A stretch of DNA of 40,612 nt. It comes from Gemmatimonadota bacterium. Lineage in GTDB: Bacteria > Latescibacterota > UBA2968. A model generated the notes under the pieces. That model was not told the origin of the DNA, did not search any database, and worked only from the letters and a program-made list of their open reading frames with translations. Of this stretch, positions 1-9,296 are shown one piece after another. The stretch covers positions 1 to 40,612 of the forward strand of contig VXRD01000165.1 in the NCBI GenBank assembly GCA_009838845.1. The letters run 5' to 3'. Numbering within the stretch: the first letter of the stretch is position 1; the number at the start of each line of letters is the position of its first letter. Position numbers and translations under genes: made by a program.

Positions 1-107
1 ATAAAGATTATTATCGAGAAAAAGACAGGCTGAATATCGAATTAAAATGTGAAAACAAGGTTCACTTTTCTCTTTTCAATTGAACATTATTTGCACTTTA
101 ATTCGCA

Positions 108-136
108 TTGACAATCGCGTTCCGGATTGTTATTTT
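108..136 (+). promoter_or_regulatory. candidate sigma70-type promoter in the 5' intergenic region
   Basis: TTGACA at 108-113 is followed after exactly 17 bases by TATTTT at 131-136. The -35 is perfect and the -10 matches four of six. The start would lie near 143, giving a leader of about 210 bases before the hydrolase gene. The region is AT-rich, so chance matches are likely. Confidence 0.3.
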
Positions 137-275
137 TTACATCCTTCTCAAGTTCTCAGCTTGAGATATTTACCTGCCGCTGACAGTTGACTTGCCCGGT
201 CTTGTCGGCGGCTTTTTCATACAACAATAATGATAATACCTATCTCTCTGTCGCTGCAACAAAAAAAGATTCCAC

Positions 276-306
276 TTATGTCTTATCTGACCTCTTTATG
301 TCTTAT
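276..306 (+). repeat. 11-base direct repeat, 20-base period, upstream of the hydrolase gene
   Basis: TTATGTCTTAT occurs at 276-286 and again at 296-306. The 20-base period is about two helical turns, the spacing expected for a dimeric regulator binding one face of the DNA. It lies 58 bases upstream of the preferred start. No other gene is visible in the first 351 bases. A chance origin in AT-rich DNA is possible. Confidence 0.35.
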
Positions 307-363
307 TTTTGGTATTTTTTTTCGAAATGTAGTTTTTTATTTAAGTTCTGAATGGGAAGCAAA

Positions 364-1338
364 ATGAATCAACTCGTCAATCAAAACGGTCAAATTATTC
401 CGCTCACTTCACTAACAGAGTGGGAAGAAAAGCGCGCGAAAATACTCCGAGCAACGCAGAAAATAATGGGTCCTTTACCGGAAGACGAGAAGCGATGTCC
501 CCTCGCTGTGGATATCGCAGAAGAAGTGGATTGCGGGACGTATATCAGGCGAATGATCACCTACGCCGCAGAACCCGGCGACCGTGCACGGGCGTATCTA
601 TTAATCCCAAAACAGGCGTTGGATGGTCATGAATGTCCAGCCGTCTTGTGTCCACACCCAACGCATGCGACATTGGGATACAAAACCGTCGTGGGACTGG
701 GCGACCGCCCCAATCGGGCTTATGCCAGCGAATTGGCCGAACGCGGCTTTGTCACCATCGCACCGTCCTATCCCATGCTCGCGGAATATTGGCCCGATAT
801 ATTCGGTCTGGGCTATGAAAGCGGAACCATGAAGGCGATATGGGACAATATCCGGGCGATTGATCTGCTGGAAACACTGCCGTATGTAAAGCGGGGACCC
901 GTCGGAGCAATCGGGCACTCTCTGGGCGGGCATAACTCGGTCTATACCGCTGTTTTTGAACCGCGCATCGGCGTTGTGGTATCGAGTTGTGGACTGGATT
1001 CTTACATAGACTACAAAGACGGAAATCTCGCTGGATGGACACAGGATCGGTATATGCCCAAATTGAAAAATTACGTCCATCGGCTGTGGGATATACCCTT
1101 TGATTTTCACGACTTAATCGCGGCATTGGCACCCCGACCCTGTTTTATTGCCGCGCCTTTGCGCGACAGCAATTTCAAATGGCAAAGTGTAGATGCCGTT
1201 GTCAACGCAGCCTCGCGCGTGTACGAACTTTACGATGCAACAGAAAATCTGATTGTCGAACACCCCGATTGCGAACACGATTTTCCCAACGCCATGCGCG
1301 AACAGGCGTATCAATTATTTGAAAAACACCTTGGATAA
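364..1338 (+). CDS. alpha/beta hydrolase, dienelactone hydrolase / acetyl-xylan-esterase-like
   Basis: This is probably a cytoplasmic serine esterase or hydrolase; no signal peptide is visible. The nucleophile elbow GHSLGG places the catalytic Ser at about residue 186, and a late EHDFP supplies the likely catalytic His near the C terminus. The acid is probably an Asp in the LAPRP...RDSN stretch, which is usual for peptidase S9/DLH-like hydrolases. An ATG at 352 is also in frame, but the ATG at 364 has GGGAAG just upstream, so a 324-residue product is preferred. It is followed after 12 bases by the DUF362 reading frame on the same strand. The substrate cannot be told from sequence; sugar-ester cleavage would suit the carbohydrate-related neighbours but is inference. 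Confidence 0.85.
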   Translation: MNQLVNQNGQIIPLTSLTEWEEKRAKILRATQKIMGPLPEDEKRCPLAVDIAEEVDCGTYIRRMITYAAEPGDRARAYLLIPKQALDGHECPAVLCPHPTHATLGYKTVVGLGDRPNRAYASELAERGFVTIAPSYPMLAEYWPDIFGLGYESGTMKAIWDNIRAIDLLETLPYVKRGPVGAIGHSLGGHNSVYTAVFEPRIGVVVSSCGLDSYIDYKDGNLAGWTQDRYMPKLKNYVHRLWDIPFDFHDLIAALAPRPCFIAAPLRDSNFKWQSVDAVVNAASRVYELYDATENLIVEHPDCEHDFPNAMREQAYQLFEKHLG

Positions 1339-1350
1339 CTCGAGAGACCC

Positions 1351-1548
1351 ATGCAAAGCAAAGTCGCTGTCCTCCGCACATCGCCGCGTACCGTTTTTGA
1401 AGACTACCAACGCCTGCTCAATCATGCGGATTAACAAAATATAAATGCCAAAGAGGTCGACAACTCGCTCAAAAACAATATTTCCAGGAACTTCTTTTTC
1501 ACCGGATGTTCCACAACACCGTGGCAACTCGACGGTGTTATTCGCGCC
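1351..1548 (+). pseudogene. 5' part of the DUF362 gene, separated by an in-frame TAA
   Basis: Reading from ATG 1351 gives 27 codons beginning MQSKVAVLRTSP, then TAA at 1432-1434. The same frame continues open with protein-like sequence (for example NFFFTGCSTTPWQLDGVIRA) straight into the ATG at 1549. No base has been gained or lost, so a single stop codon separates this stretch from the rest of a gene that would otherwise be 429 codons. No ATG, GTG or TTG lies in frame between 1435 and 1548. It could be a real nonsense mutation, a sequencing error, or less likely stop readthrough. Confidence 0.7.
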
Positions 1549-2640
1549 ATGAAACGGGATGGCTACGATCCCGACCTCATTCACGGCTGCCACAACCGAA
1601 CCGTGGTCATCGACGCGCGTTTGGGCGAAAAAGAAAACAAACACCTCCCCGTCATCGAAGCACACGGCTTGAAAAATATACATCTCTACGAAGGCGAAGA
1701 ATGGATCAACGTACGCGATGCAGTCGGCGACCTCACCGAAAAATTTCTCTGCCTGAACGAAGTCTATCCCAAAGGCTTTCACATTCCCAAACGCTTTATC
1801 AATGAAAACATCATCCATTTCCCCACCGTCAAAACCCACGTCTTTACCACCACCACAGGCGCCATGAAAAATGCCTTTGGCGGCCTGCTCAACGAACGTC
1901 GCCACTGGACGCATCCCGTCATACACGAAACCCTCGTCGATCTGCTCATGATTCAAAAGAAAATCCACCGCGGTGTCTTTGCAGTCATGGACGGCACCTT
2001 TGCAGGCGATGGCCCCGGTCCGCGCTGTATGATCCCCCACACCAAAAACGTCATCCTCGCCAGTGCCGACCAGGTCGCCATTGACGCAGTCGCCGCCAAA
2101 ATGATGGGCTTTGATCCACTTTCAATCAAATACATCCGCATGGCACACGACCTGGGCCTGGGATGCGGAGATCCTTCCCAAATCGAAATTGCGGGTGATT
2201 TGAACGCCGCAGAAGAGAATTGGGACTTTGTTGGCCCGTACAAAAAAATGACCTTTGCCTCTAAAATGCAGCACAAGATCTACTGGGGGAGCCTCAAAAA
2301 ACCCATCGAATGGTCGCTCAAAACCATCCTCGCACCCTGGGCTTATATGGCTTCGGTGCTCTACCACGACAGTTTCTGGTATCCTTTTCATGCTAAAAAT
2401 AAAATGCAAGATGTACTAAACAGCGACTGGGGCCGCCTCTTCCGCAACTGGGAACACCTCACCCCCAACGCACAGGGCTTTCCCGACGTAGGCGACACCT
2501 CTGCAAAACTCAAAAAAACGAACCTGCAAGCCCTGAGGGATTCATTCGGCATCTTGCGCGATTGTATTGTCGAAGCCCCCGAATTCATCCAGTCGCGCAA
2601 AAGAGAAAACACCCTGCACACCCATGACCGAAAACATTAA
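1549..2640 (+). CDS. DUF362 domain-containing protein, N-terminally interrupted
   Basis: The 363-residue frame matches the DUF362 family. It has the stretch around FPTVKTHVFTTTTGAMKN, followed by the MDGTFAGDGPGP and ASADQVAIDAVAAKMMG segments typical of that family. DUF362 proteins have no settled biochemical role; several occur with iron-sulfur or redox genes. No CxxC ferredoxin motif is visible here. The true gene very likely begins at 1351, because coding sequence continues upstream through one TAA at 1432. The ATG at 1549 has no convincing ribosome site and would remove about 66 residues. The 3' end overlaps the next gene by 17 bases, so the two were probably translated together. Confidence 0.75.
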   Translation: MKRDGYDPDLIHGCHNRTVVIDARLGEKENKHLPVIEAHGLKNIHLYEGEEWINVRDAVGDLTEKFLCLNEVYPKGFHIPKRFINENIIHFPTVKTHVFTTTTGAMKNAFGGLLNERRHWTHPVIHETLVDLLMIQKKIHRGVFAVMDGTFAGDGPGPRCMIPHTKNVILASADQVAIDAVAAKMMGFDPLSIKYIRMAHDLGLGCGDPSQIEIAGDLNAAEENWDFVGPYKKMTFASKMQHKIYWGSLKKPIEWSLKTILAPWAYMASVLYHDSFWYPFHAKNKMQDVLNSDWGRLFRNWEHLTPNAQGFPDVGDTSAKLKKTNLQALRDSFGILRDCIVEAPEFIQSRKRENTLHTHDRKH

Positions 2641-3601
2641 CCGCTTATTCCGCGACAAATTGCCGGAACAGCGCATTGCAAAAATCGAACCGCTCTCTGA
2701 AACTCGGGCGCACACAGTCTGGAAAGTCACGACTGACCACTCGGTATTTGCTGTAAAACACCACCTCTTTGCATCGCTCACCCGCGGCAAACCATATCAC
2801 TTGCTCGCCGTTGAACAAAAAGTCACGAACCATCTCCTCGCCAATGGCGCCCCGGTCCCCCGCATCATAGCGACCGACCACGACCTGGTCATCTACGAAT
2901 GGTGCGGCAATCACACCCTCGACGACATCTGCCAGACCACTGACCCCAGCCCATTCACGCACAGCGTCATCAATACCCTTTGCGCCCTTGAAAAAGCCTT
3001 TTGCAAACACAGCGCCAAATTCATCCCGCACATTGCGCCCGGATGTAGCGCGGATGAATTGCGAAAACAGTGGCATAGCACCACCCAATCACTCACAGAA
3101 ACGCTTCCATCACTCGTACGCGACCCAAATGCCTCAGATCTTCCATCAACCTGGGAAACCCTCGTAAACGAACTCATCCACGCACCGCCAGTAATCGGTC
3201 CCACCGACTACAACGCCCGCAACATCGCGTGTCCAAATCCAGAAACAGCAACAGTTCTCGAACTCGCCAAAATTGGCTATGACTGGCCCGAACGCCGCCT
3301 GGTACAATACACGACATCGCTCGGCGCGCACAATCCCCGCGGTCGCATCATTGCACTTCTCACACCATCGTTTGCGCAATACTACGCACATCTCGCATCA
3401 AAATTGTACTCGACCCCGATCAAAACCATCCTCCTGCGCCTCGATGCACATCACCTCATCTATCACCTGTTCGCAGCCCATATATGCCTGACAACGCCAC
3501 ACTGGCAAAATATCAAAACCCGCCTGGCACAACACAAAAGTCATATATCCCAGCCCCTGTCCGACCACCCCCTGGTGAACAAATTCCGCGCGTATTTTTA
3601 A
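2624..3601 (+). CDS. aminoglycoside-phosphotransferase / kinase-fold protein with altered catalytic loop
   Basis: This 325-residue protein has a protein-kinase-like layout: an N-lobe with VFAVKHH (probable ATP-binding Lys), a hinge around LVIYEW, and a C-lobe catalytic loop PTDYNARN with Asp195 and Asn200. In the usual family loop HxDxxxxN the first residue is His; here it is Pro. The following metal-binding DFG-like position reads LELAKIGYDWPERR, so the usual Asp is not obvious. The protein could be active with atypical residues or be a pseudokinase; its substrate is unknown. ATG 2624 is chosen because it starts the conserved part and overlaps the DUF362 gene; an in-frame ATG at 2567 would lie deep inside that gene. 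Confidence 0.7.
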   Translation: MTENINRLFRDKLPEQRIAKIEPLSETRAHTVWKVTTDHSVFAVKHHLFASLTRGKPYHLLAVEQKVTNHLLANGAPVPRIIATDHDLVIYEWCGNHTLDDICQTTDPSPFTHSVINTLCALEKAFCKHSAKFIPHIAPGCSADELRKQWHSTTQSLTETLPSLVRDPNASDLPSTWETLVNELIHAPPVIGPTDYNARNIACPNPETATVLELAKIGYDWPERRLVQYTTSLGAHNPRGRIIALLTPSFAQYYAHLASKLYSTPIKTILLRLDAHHLIYHLFAAHICLTTPHWQNIKTRLAQHKSHISQPLSDHPLVNKFRAYF

Positions 3602-3609
3602 AAAATAAA

Positions 3610-3634
3610 GGCGATCCCATTTCCTGGGACCGCC
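3610..3634 (-). terminator. intrinsic terminator of the glnB-glnE operon
   Basis: The strands GGCG-A-TCCCA and TGGGA-C-CGCC pair around a five-base loop with a single A/C mismatch. Read on the minus strand, the hairpin is followed by a run of T (the AAAAAATAAA at 3600-3609), the classic intrinsic terminator form. It lies 28 bases beyond the glnE stop. On the + strand there is no T run, so it serves the converging gene only weakly. Confidence 0.8.
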
Positions 3635-3662
3635 ATTCCTATCCGTACAACATACCCTGCAC

Positions 3663-6600
3663 CTACGCGATATCTATCACCCGCTCAAAAATTGCCCGCG
3701 TCTGTGCCATATCGTTCTTCAAAACATCTTCAAACACCTCAGCCGTATCAAACCCCATCGCCCGTGCCACTGCTGCCAACGCGCGGTCTTCGGTGGGCAA
3801 ATGGGTACGTGCCTGCTCGTCCTGGCGCCTGATCACTTTTTCTACAGTACGCAAAAACACATACGCTTGCTGGAGACGTTGTGCATCTTCTACCTCCAAA
3901 AATCCGCCCTCTACCAATCTTCTCAGTGCCTCAAGCGTATTGGCACTGCGCAACTCCGGATGATCTTTGGCGAACTTCAACTGCAAAATTTGTACAATAA
4001 ACTCAATATCTACAATCCCCCCCGCATCTGTTTTAATACTCACCACCTTACGGGATCTTTGCCCATTTTTGCGCTCCATCTTCTTGCGAATATCCAGCAT
4101 CGTGGCAACTTCCTCATCCGAAAACCGGCTACCCACAATAAAAGGCTCAAACAAATTCAGCAACTTTTCTCCCAAAACTGGATCGCCAGCGACGACCCGG
4201 CTGCGAGACAATGCCATGCGCTCCCACGTTGACGCGCGCGTCTCCAAATAGCGACTATAAGATTCCAGAGACAGTGCCAGAAGCCCGCTCGCCCCCTCGG
4301 GACGCAACCGCGGATCCACCGGATAGAGCTTACCCTGAGGGGTATTCTGCTCCAGCATCGCGATCATCTGCTGTGACAGATCGATAAAAAATTGCAAATT
4401 CCCCTGCGGCCTTGCGCCATCTGTTTCGCCATCTTCACCATATACAAATACGATATCCAGATCCGAACCGAAACTCAATTCGTCCCCACCCATCTTGCCC
4501 AGACCCAGCACCACAAACCCGACCTCCTCACCGCTGTGATTGCGCGGTACCCCGCGCTTTTCGACTAACCGCGCATAAACCACCTCATAAACCACCTGCA
4601 CAACCACATCGGCCAACATCGTCAGCGCCTCAAATGTTTCAAACGAATCGGTCAAGCCCACGAGATCGCGCGTACCAAAGCGCAGCAACTCGCGATGTTT
4701 TATCCTGTTTAGAACACTCACCAATTCGGACGTATCGCCATACTGCTCAACCTGTGCGCGAAACTGTTCTCGCAAAGCGTCCACACCCGGACTGAGATGC
4801 AAAACCTCTGCTTCCGGATCCAGATACAAAACCTCTGGGCGAACCAGCCAATCGAGCAATCCGGGATTGCGCCTTATCACCTGAACCAGAAATTGGCTGC
4901 CCACACACAGTGACAACATCAGTTGGCGAAACCCCTGATTGGATGCCAAAATGCGGAAAAACATATCGCCCGCGCCATAAGCAGACACCAGACTCTCCAG
5001 ATTGCTCAACCCCTGATCGGGATCGGCGGACTCCTGAAGTGCCTGCATCAATGCCGGTGCCAATTCTGTAAAGCTCTGACGCGCTCGCGTGCCCCGAATC
5101 CGCGGCACATGCCCAAAAGCCAGATAAATGAGATTGCGATGCGCCTCGCCCGGCCGATCAAACCCAATCTCTTCTAACAACCCGCTGGCTTCTGCATCGC
5201 CTATTTCCATATTTACCAGCGCGCCTATAGAACGACCCTCGCTCTCGTGCGCCTCCGTAAAGATCTGGGCATACACCTCCTGTACAGCCTTCAAATGGAC
5301 ATCCAGTATTTTGCGATACGCCCCAGCAGATTCCATATCCATTGTGCGCGCCAATATGCGCTGTTCATCCTCTCCTTCGGGCAGCGAATAATCACTGCGA
5401 TTGTGCATCATCTGCAAGCGGTGTTCCAAACGCCTGAAAAATACATAAGCATCCCTTAGCTGATCGGCTTCCTTACCCGACAGCGCAGATACACGCTGCA
5501 ACTGCCGGATAGCCTCGAGCGTATTATCCGACCTCGCATTCTCGTGTATGCGCCCCACCAGCAATTGCAAACACTGCACAATAAACTCGATATCCCTGAT
5601 ACCACCCGAGCGCAACTTCAAATGCGTCTCGCGCTGCCCCTTGCTTCCAATCTGATCTTCTATACGCGCCTTAACGCGGTTGATCTCCGTTGCCGGGCTG
5701 GTATCAAAATAGCGCGGATAAACAAAGGGCTGTACCATCTTCAAAAATCGCTGCCCCAGGGCTTCAGACCCGGCACAACAACGGGCTTTGATCAGCATCT
5801 GCCGCTCCCACAACTCGCCCCGCCGCATATAGTAGCCCTCATATCCGGCAAGGGGCATCACGAGCGCGCCAGCCGCGCCATCGGGACGCAGGCGCATATC
5901 CATGCGATACAAAAACCCCTCGGGCGTCACCTCTGTTGCCGCACGCACAATTTGCTCACACAATCGGGTGAAAAATTCCTGATTGGTCACAGACCGTTCA
6001 CCATCCGTATTGCCCTCGGCGCTATAGACAAACATCAAATCGATATCCGAACTAAAATTGAGTTCCATACCGCCCAACTTGCCCAACCCAAAAATCGCAA
6101 ACGCCACAGGCTGTCCATCGCCATTTCGCGGCATGCCATAACGCACTTGCAGGTCGGGCAACAAAATATCAATCAACTTTTGCAAACACACATCTGCCAA
6201 AATAGACAAATCAGCCGCAACATATTGAATGGCGCGCCCACCGGCCAGATCGCCTACGCCAATACGCAACAACTCGCGTCGCGCAACCCGCCGAACAGCA
6301 TTGAGCTTGTCTTCGCGCGTATCCACAGCCTCGACAGCCCGTTCAAAAGACGCCAGCAATTGTTCTTTATCACACGATTGTGCAATGCGATCCGGAGCAC
6401 CTGTCAACCAGTCAAAGGTATCGGGGTCGCGCACCAGCATATCAGCCATAAAAGGGCTACCACCCAAAACGCACAACAACATGCGCCACAACTCGGGCTG
6501 TTCTTTGAGCGTGTGCAAAAATGACGCGTGATGCGCGATGCGCACAAAATTATGCAGCGCCATATCGGGGTCGGGCGCATCGACCAACGCCTGAAAAAAA

Positions 6601-6734
6601 TCATCGGGAAGTTGACCATCAGCCTCTGAGCCAGCCAACTCTTCGAGATTTTGCAACGCGCGTTCAACATCTCGAAATCCCGCCTGTGCAAGCGCGTCTT
6701 TTGTGCCGGGTGTGTCAAAATCAAAAATATCCAT
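3663..6734 (-). CDS. glnE: bifunctional glutamine synthetase adenylyltransferase / adenylyl-removing enzyme
   Basis: GlnE adds AMP to, or removes it from, a tyrosine of glutamine synthetase in response to PII and so tunes ammonia assimilation in the cytoplasm. Both nucleotidyltransferase domains are present. The N-terminal adenylyl-removase motif GLGKLGGMELNFSSDIDL lies near residues 220-240 and the C-terminal adenylyltransferase motif GLGKMGGDELSFGSDLDI near 745-765. Each is followed by a helical domain. The length, 1023 residues, fits the family (about 950). The start at 6734 is chosen because GAGG sits six bases before that ATG; a 22-residue upstream extension would run into glnB. The gene follows glnB after 13 bases, so PII and its target enzyme are made together. 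Confidence 0.95.
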   Translation of the reverse strand: MDIFDFDTPGTKDALAQAGFRDVERALQNLEELAGSEADGQLPDDFFQALVDAPDPDMALHNFVRIAHHASFLHTLKEQPELWRMLLCVLGGSPFMADMLVRDPDTFDWLTGAPDRIAQSCDKEQLLASFERAVEAVDTREDKLNAVRRVARRELLRIGVGDLAGGRAIQYVAADLSILADVCLQKLIDILLPDLQVRYGMPRNGDGQPVAFAIFGLGKLGGMELNFSSDIDLMFVYSAEGNTDGERSVTNQEFFTRLCEQIVRAATEVTPEGFLYRMDMRLRPDGAAGALVMPLAGYEGYYMRRGELWERQMLIKARCCAGSEALGQRFLKMVQPFVYPRYFDTSPATEINRVKARIEDQIGSKGQRETHLKLRSGGIRDIEFIVQCLQLLVGRIHENARSDNTLEAIRQLQRVSALSGKEADQLRDAYVFFRRLEHRLQMMHNRSDYSLPEGEDEQRILARTMDMESAGAYRKILDVHLKAVQEVYAQIFTEAHESEGRSIGALVNMEIGDAEASGLLEEIGFDRPGEAHRNLIYLAFGHVPRIRGTRARQSFTELAPALMQALQESADPDQGLSNLESLVSAYGAGDMFFRILASNQGFRQLMLSLCVGSQFLVQVIRRNPGLLDWLVRPEVLYLDPEAEVLHLSPGVDALREQFRAQVEQYGDTSELVSVLNRIKHRELLRFGTRDLVGLTDSFETFEALTMLADVVVQVVYEVVYARLVEKRGVPRNHSGEEVGFVVLGLGKMGGDELSFGSDLDIVFVYGEDGETDGARPQGNLQFFIDLSQQMIAMLEQNTPQGKLYPVDPRLRPEGASGLLALSLESYSRYLETRASTWERMALSRSRVVAGDPVLGEKLLNLFEPFIVGSRFSDEEVATMLDIRKKMERKNGQRSRKVVSIKTDAGGIVDIEFIVQILQLKFAKDHPELRSANTLEALRRLVEGGFLEVEDAQRLQQAYVFLRTVEKVIRRQDEQARTHLPTEDRALAAVARAMGFDTAEVFEDVLKNDMAQTRAIFERVIDIA

Positions 6735-6747
6735 AACGAACCTCAAG

Positions 6748-7179
<432 letters not shown>

Positions 7180-7181
7180 CT

Positions 7182-7535
7182 ATGCCTGTTACGAGACTAT
7201 CGGAAACCACAGCCGAAGAATTTCCCTGGGGCACCCTCAACTGGCTCATGGGCCAGGCCATTGACCCCGATGCCAAACAGACCTTTGGCATGGCCGTCAT
7301 TCAACCCGGACAGCAGAATCCACCGCATTACCATCCCAACTGCGAAGAAATCCTCTACGTCGTCTCCGGAACATGCGAACACACGTACGGCGACGACAGC
7401 TATCAGCTCAAACCGGGCGATAGCATTCGAGTTCCCGCTGGCGTGATCCACCACGCGATCAACAACGGCGACGAGCCGCTGCGCGCAATCATCTCCTTTT
7501 CATCGGGCGACCGTCAAACCGTATTTCTCGAATAG
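7182..7535 (+). CDS. single-domain cupin protein
   Basis: This small 117-residue beta-barrel protein has both cupin motifs. Motif 1 is PPHYHPNCEEILYVVSG, with metal ligands His49, His51 and Glu55 or Glu56. Motif 2 is GDSIRVPAGVIHHAIN, with His90 as the fourth ligand. Intact ligands point to a bound metal and either an enzyme (isomerase, dioxygenase) or small-molecule sensing role; the substrate is not readable. AAGGA lies seven bases before the ATG at 7182, so the upstream in-frame ATG at 7137 is rejected. It is followed after seven bases by a HAD phosphatase, with which it is probably cotranscribed. Confidence 0.85.
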   Translation: MPVTRLSETTAEEFPWGTLNWLMGQAIDPDAKQTFGMAVIQPGQQNPPHYHPNCEEILYVVSGTCEHTYGDDSYQLKPGDSIRVPAGVIHHAINNGDEPLRAIISFSSGDRQTVFLE

Positions 7536-7542
7536 GCGAACA

Positions 7543-8112
7543 ATGACTATTCGCGCCATCATCTTCGACATGGACGGTACGCTCACAGAATCGTACATCA
7601 ACTGGCCGGAATTGCGATCAAAAATCAATTGCCCCCCCGAAAAAACCATCATCCAACACATCGACAACTTACCCGCAAAACAACGCAAACAGGCCAATGA
7701 CATCCTTCTCGAAAAAGAATGGGAGGCAGCACAACACGCCGCCATTCGCGCTGGTGCAACAGAACTAATCGACGCACTACGAGCGCGCAAGTACAAACTC
7801 GGCCTGGTCACCAACAACCACGGCGCCGCCATGCACCGTGTGATCAATCGACTCAATCGCGTCTTTGACATCGCCCTCAGCCGAGACGACGGTCCCATAA
7901 AGCCCAGCCCTTACCTCATCCACAAAACACTCCAGGCCCTCGACACTTCCCCAAACGAAGCCATAAGTATTGGCGACAGCCGCTACGACCTAATGGCCAG
8001 TGCCGCCGCCCGCGTGCGCTGTATTCACTTCACCGATGGCGCATCCGACCTCACGCACGATCTCCAGGTCGCGTCACTACCTGCGATCATACCGCTCCTG
8101 GATCGGCTTTAA
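7543..8112 (+). CDS. HAD-superfamily hydrolase, phosphoglycolate-phosphatase-like
   Basis: All four HAD motifs are visible in 189 residues. They are DMDGTLT (nucleophile Asp9, acid/base Asp11), VTNN (motif II), the Lys in GPIKPSP (motif III) and GDSRYD (motif IV). A helical cap follows motif I, as in subfamily IA phosphatases such as phosphoglycolate phosphatase. The substrate is a guess; a sugar phosphate or phosphoglycolate is typical. The 3' end overlaps the convergent aminotransferase gene by 26 bases, and no terminator is visible in the overlap. Confidence 0.85.
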   Translation: MTIRAIIFDMDGTLTESYINWPELRSKINCPPEKTIIQHIDNLPAKQRKQANDILLEKEWEAAQHAAIRAGATELIDALRARKYKLGLVTNNHGAAMHRVINRLNRVFDIALSRDDGPIKPSPYLIHKTLQALDTSPNEAISIGDSRYDLMASAAARVRCIHFTDGASDLTHDLQVASLPAIIPLLDRL

Positions 8113-9283
8113 CAGACGCCAACCTTTCTGCACACAATCGGATGCGCGCCAGAGCCTTTTCGATATTTTCCACAGAATTCGCGTAAGAAAACCGCAAATA
8201 CCCCTCGCCGTATTCCCCAAAGTCCGACCCCGCCAGACACGCTACGTGTCCCTCATTCAAAATCATATCCGCGACATCCGCAGACGACTTGCCCAATCCC
8301 ATAATATTTGGAAACGCGTAAAAAGCCCCCTCGGGCATCGGGCATGTAATCCCCTCAATCGCATTCAAACCCTCAACAATAATCGCACGCCGTTTGCGAA
8401 ACGCATCCATCATATCCCCAACTGCATCCTGCGGACCCTTCAACGCAGCCACAGCCGCCATTTGCGTAAACGCAGCCGTACACGAATTGCTATTAACCAT
8501 CAGCCTGTCAAAATGCGGCACGAGATTTATCGGCATCACCCCATAACCAATGCGCCAGCCCGTCATCGCATACGTCTTGGAAAACCCATCGAGAATAATC
8601 AACAAATCGGCAATACCCTCACACGCCGAAATGCTGTGAAACGCATCGCCATAGACCATCCGGGAATAAATCTCATCGGACAACACGGGAATCTGGTGCT
8701 CGACCGCCACCTCGGCAATCGCCTTCAAATCGCCTTCTGGAATCACGCCGCCCGTGGGATTTTGCGGTGAATTTAGAATAATCAGCTTTGTGCGCTCCGT
8801 CACCAGATCGCGCAATTGATCCGCATCCAGGCTAAACCCGCGATCCTCCGTCAAAGGCACAGGCACGGGTTGCGCACCTGCAAAGCGAATCACCGACTCG
8901 TAAATCGGAAAACCCGGATTCGGATAAATCACCTCATCACCCTGCTCTGCCAATGCGAGAATAGAATAAAACATAATCGGCTTGGCACCGGGTGTCACCA
9001 CCACCTGGTCGGGATGCACGTCAATCTGCCGCGTTGTCGAAATCTCTTCCGCTATTGCCTCGCGCAACTCGGGCAATCCCACGGGCGGACCGTAATGCGT
9101 AAACCCATCTGACAGCGCTCTTTGCCCCGCCTCGACAATATGCGCGGGCGTATCAAAATCCGGCTCGCCAATTTCCAAATGCACCACATCGTGCCCCATC
9201 GCCTCCAGCGCGCGCGCCTTTACCAGCACCTCAAAAGCAGACTCTGTACCCAACAGCGACATGCGATTTGCAATATTCATCAT
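8087..9283 (-). CDS. class I/II PLP-dependent aminotransferase
   Basis: This fold-type I aminotransferase of the aspartate/alanine aminotransferase family transfers an amino group between an amino acid and a 2-oxo acid. Seen in the sequence are SPQNPTGG (Asn175), LSDEIY (Asp203, contacts the PLP ring nitrogen), the Schiff-base lysine Lys236 in GFSKTYAMTGWR, and a C-terminal LRFSYA with the substrate-carboxylate Arg. The length of 398 residues is normal. Two consecutive ATG codons start the gene; GAGGTGAG upstream is better placed for the second (9280). It sits 13 bases after the LutC-like gene, so the two form an operon. Substrate specificity is not readable. Confidence 0.92.
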   Translation of the reverse strand: MMNIANRMSLLGTESAFEVLVKARALEAMGHDVVHLEIGEPDFDTPAHIVEAGQRALSDGFTHYGPPVGLPELREAIAEEISTTRQIDVHPDQVVVTPGAKPIMFYSILALAEQGDEVIYPNPGFPIYESVIRFAGAQPVPVPLTEDRGFSLDADQLRDLVTERTKLIILNSPQNPTGGVIPEGDLKAIAEVAVEHQIPVLSDEIYSRMVYGDAFHSISACEGIADLLIILDGFSKTYAMTGWRIGYGVMPINLVPHFDRLMVNSNSCTAAFTQMAAVAALKGPQDAVGDMMDAFRKRRAIIVEGLNAIEGITCPMPEGAFYAFPNIMGLGKSSADVADMILNEGHVACLAGSDFGEYGEGYLRFSYANSVENIEKALARIRLCAERLASVKADPGAV

Positions 9284-9296
9284 CTCACCTCACGCC

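Noticed and set aside
1315-2040. 241-codon open frame on the minus strand
   Set aside because: It lies antisense to the DUF362 gene, has no ribosome site and reads as low-complexity, F/V/D-rich sequence; it is the shadow of C-ending codons on the other strand.
5544-6524. 326-codon open frame on the + strand inside glnE
   Set aside because: Antisense to a clearly conserved GlnE region; rich in H, Q, T and R as expected for a shadow frame.
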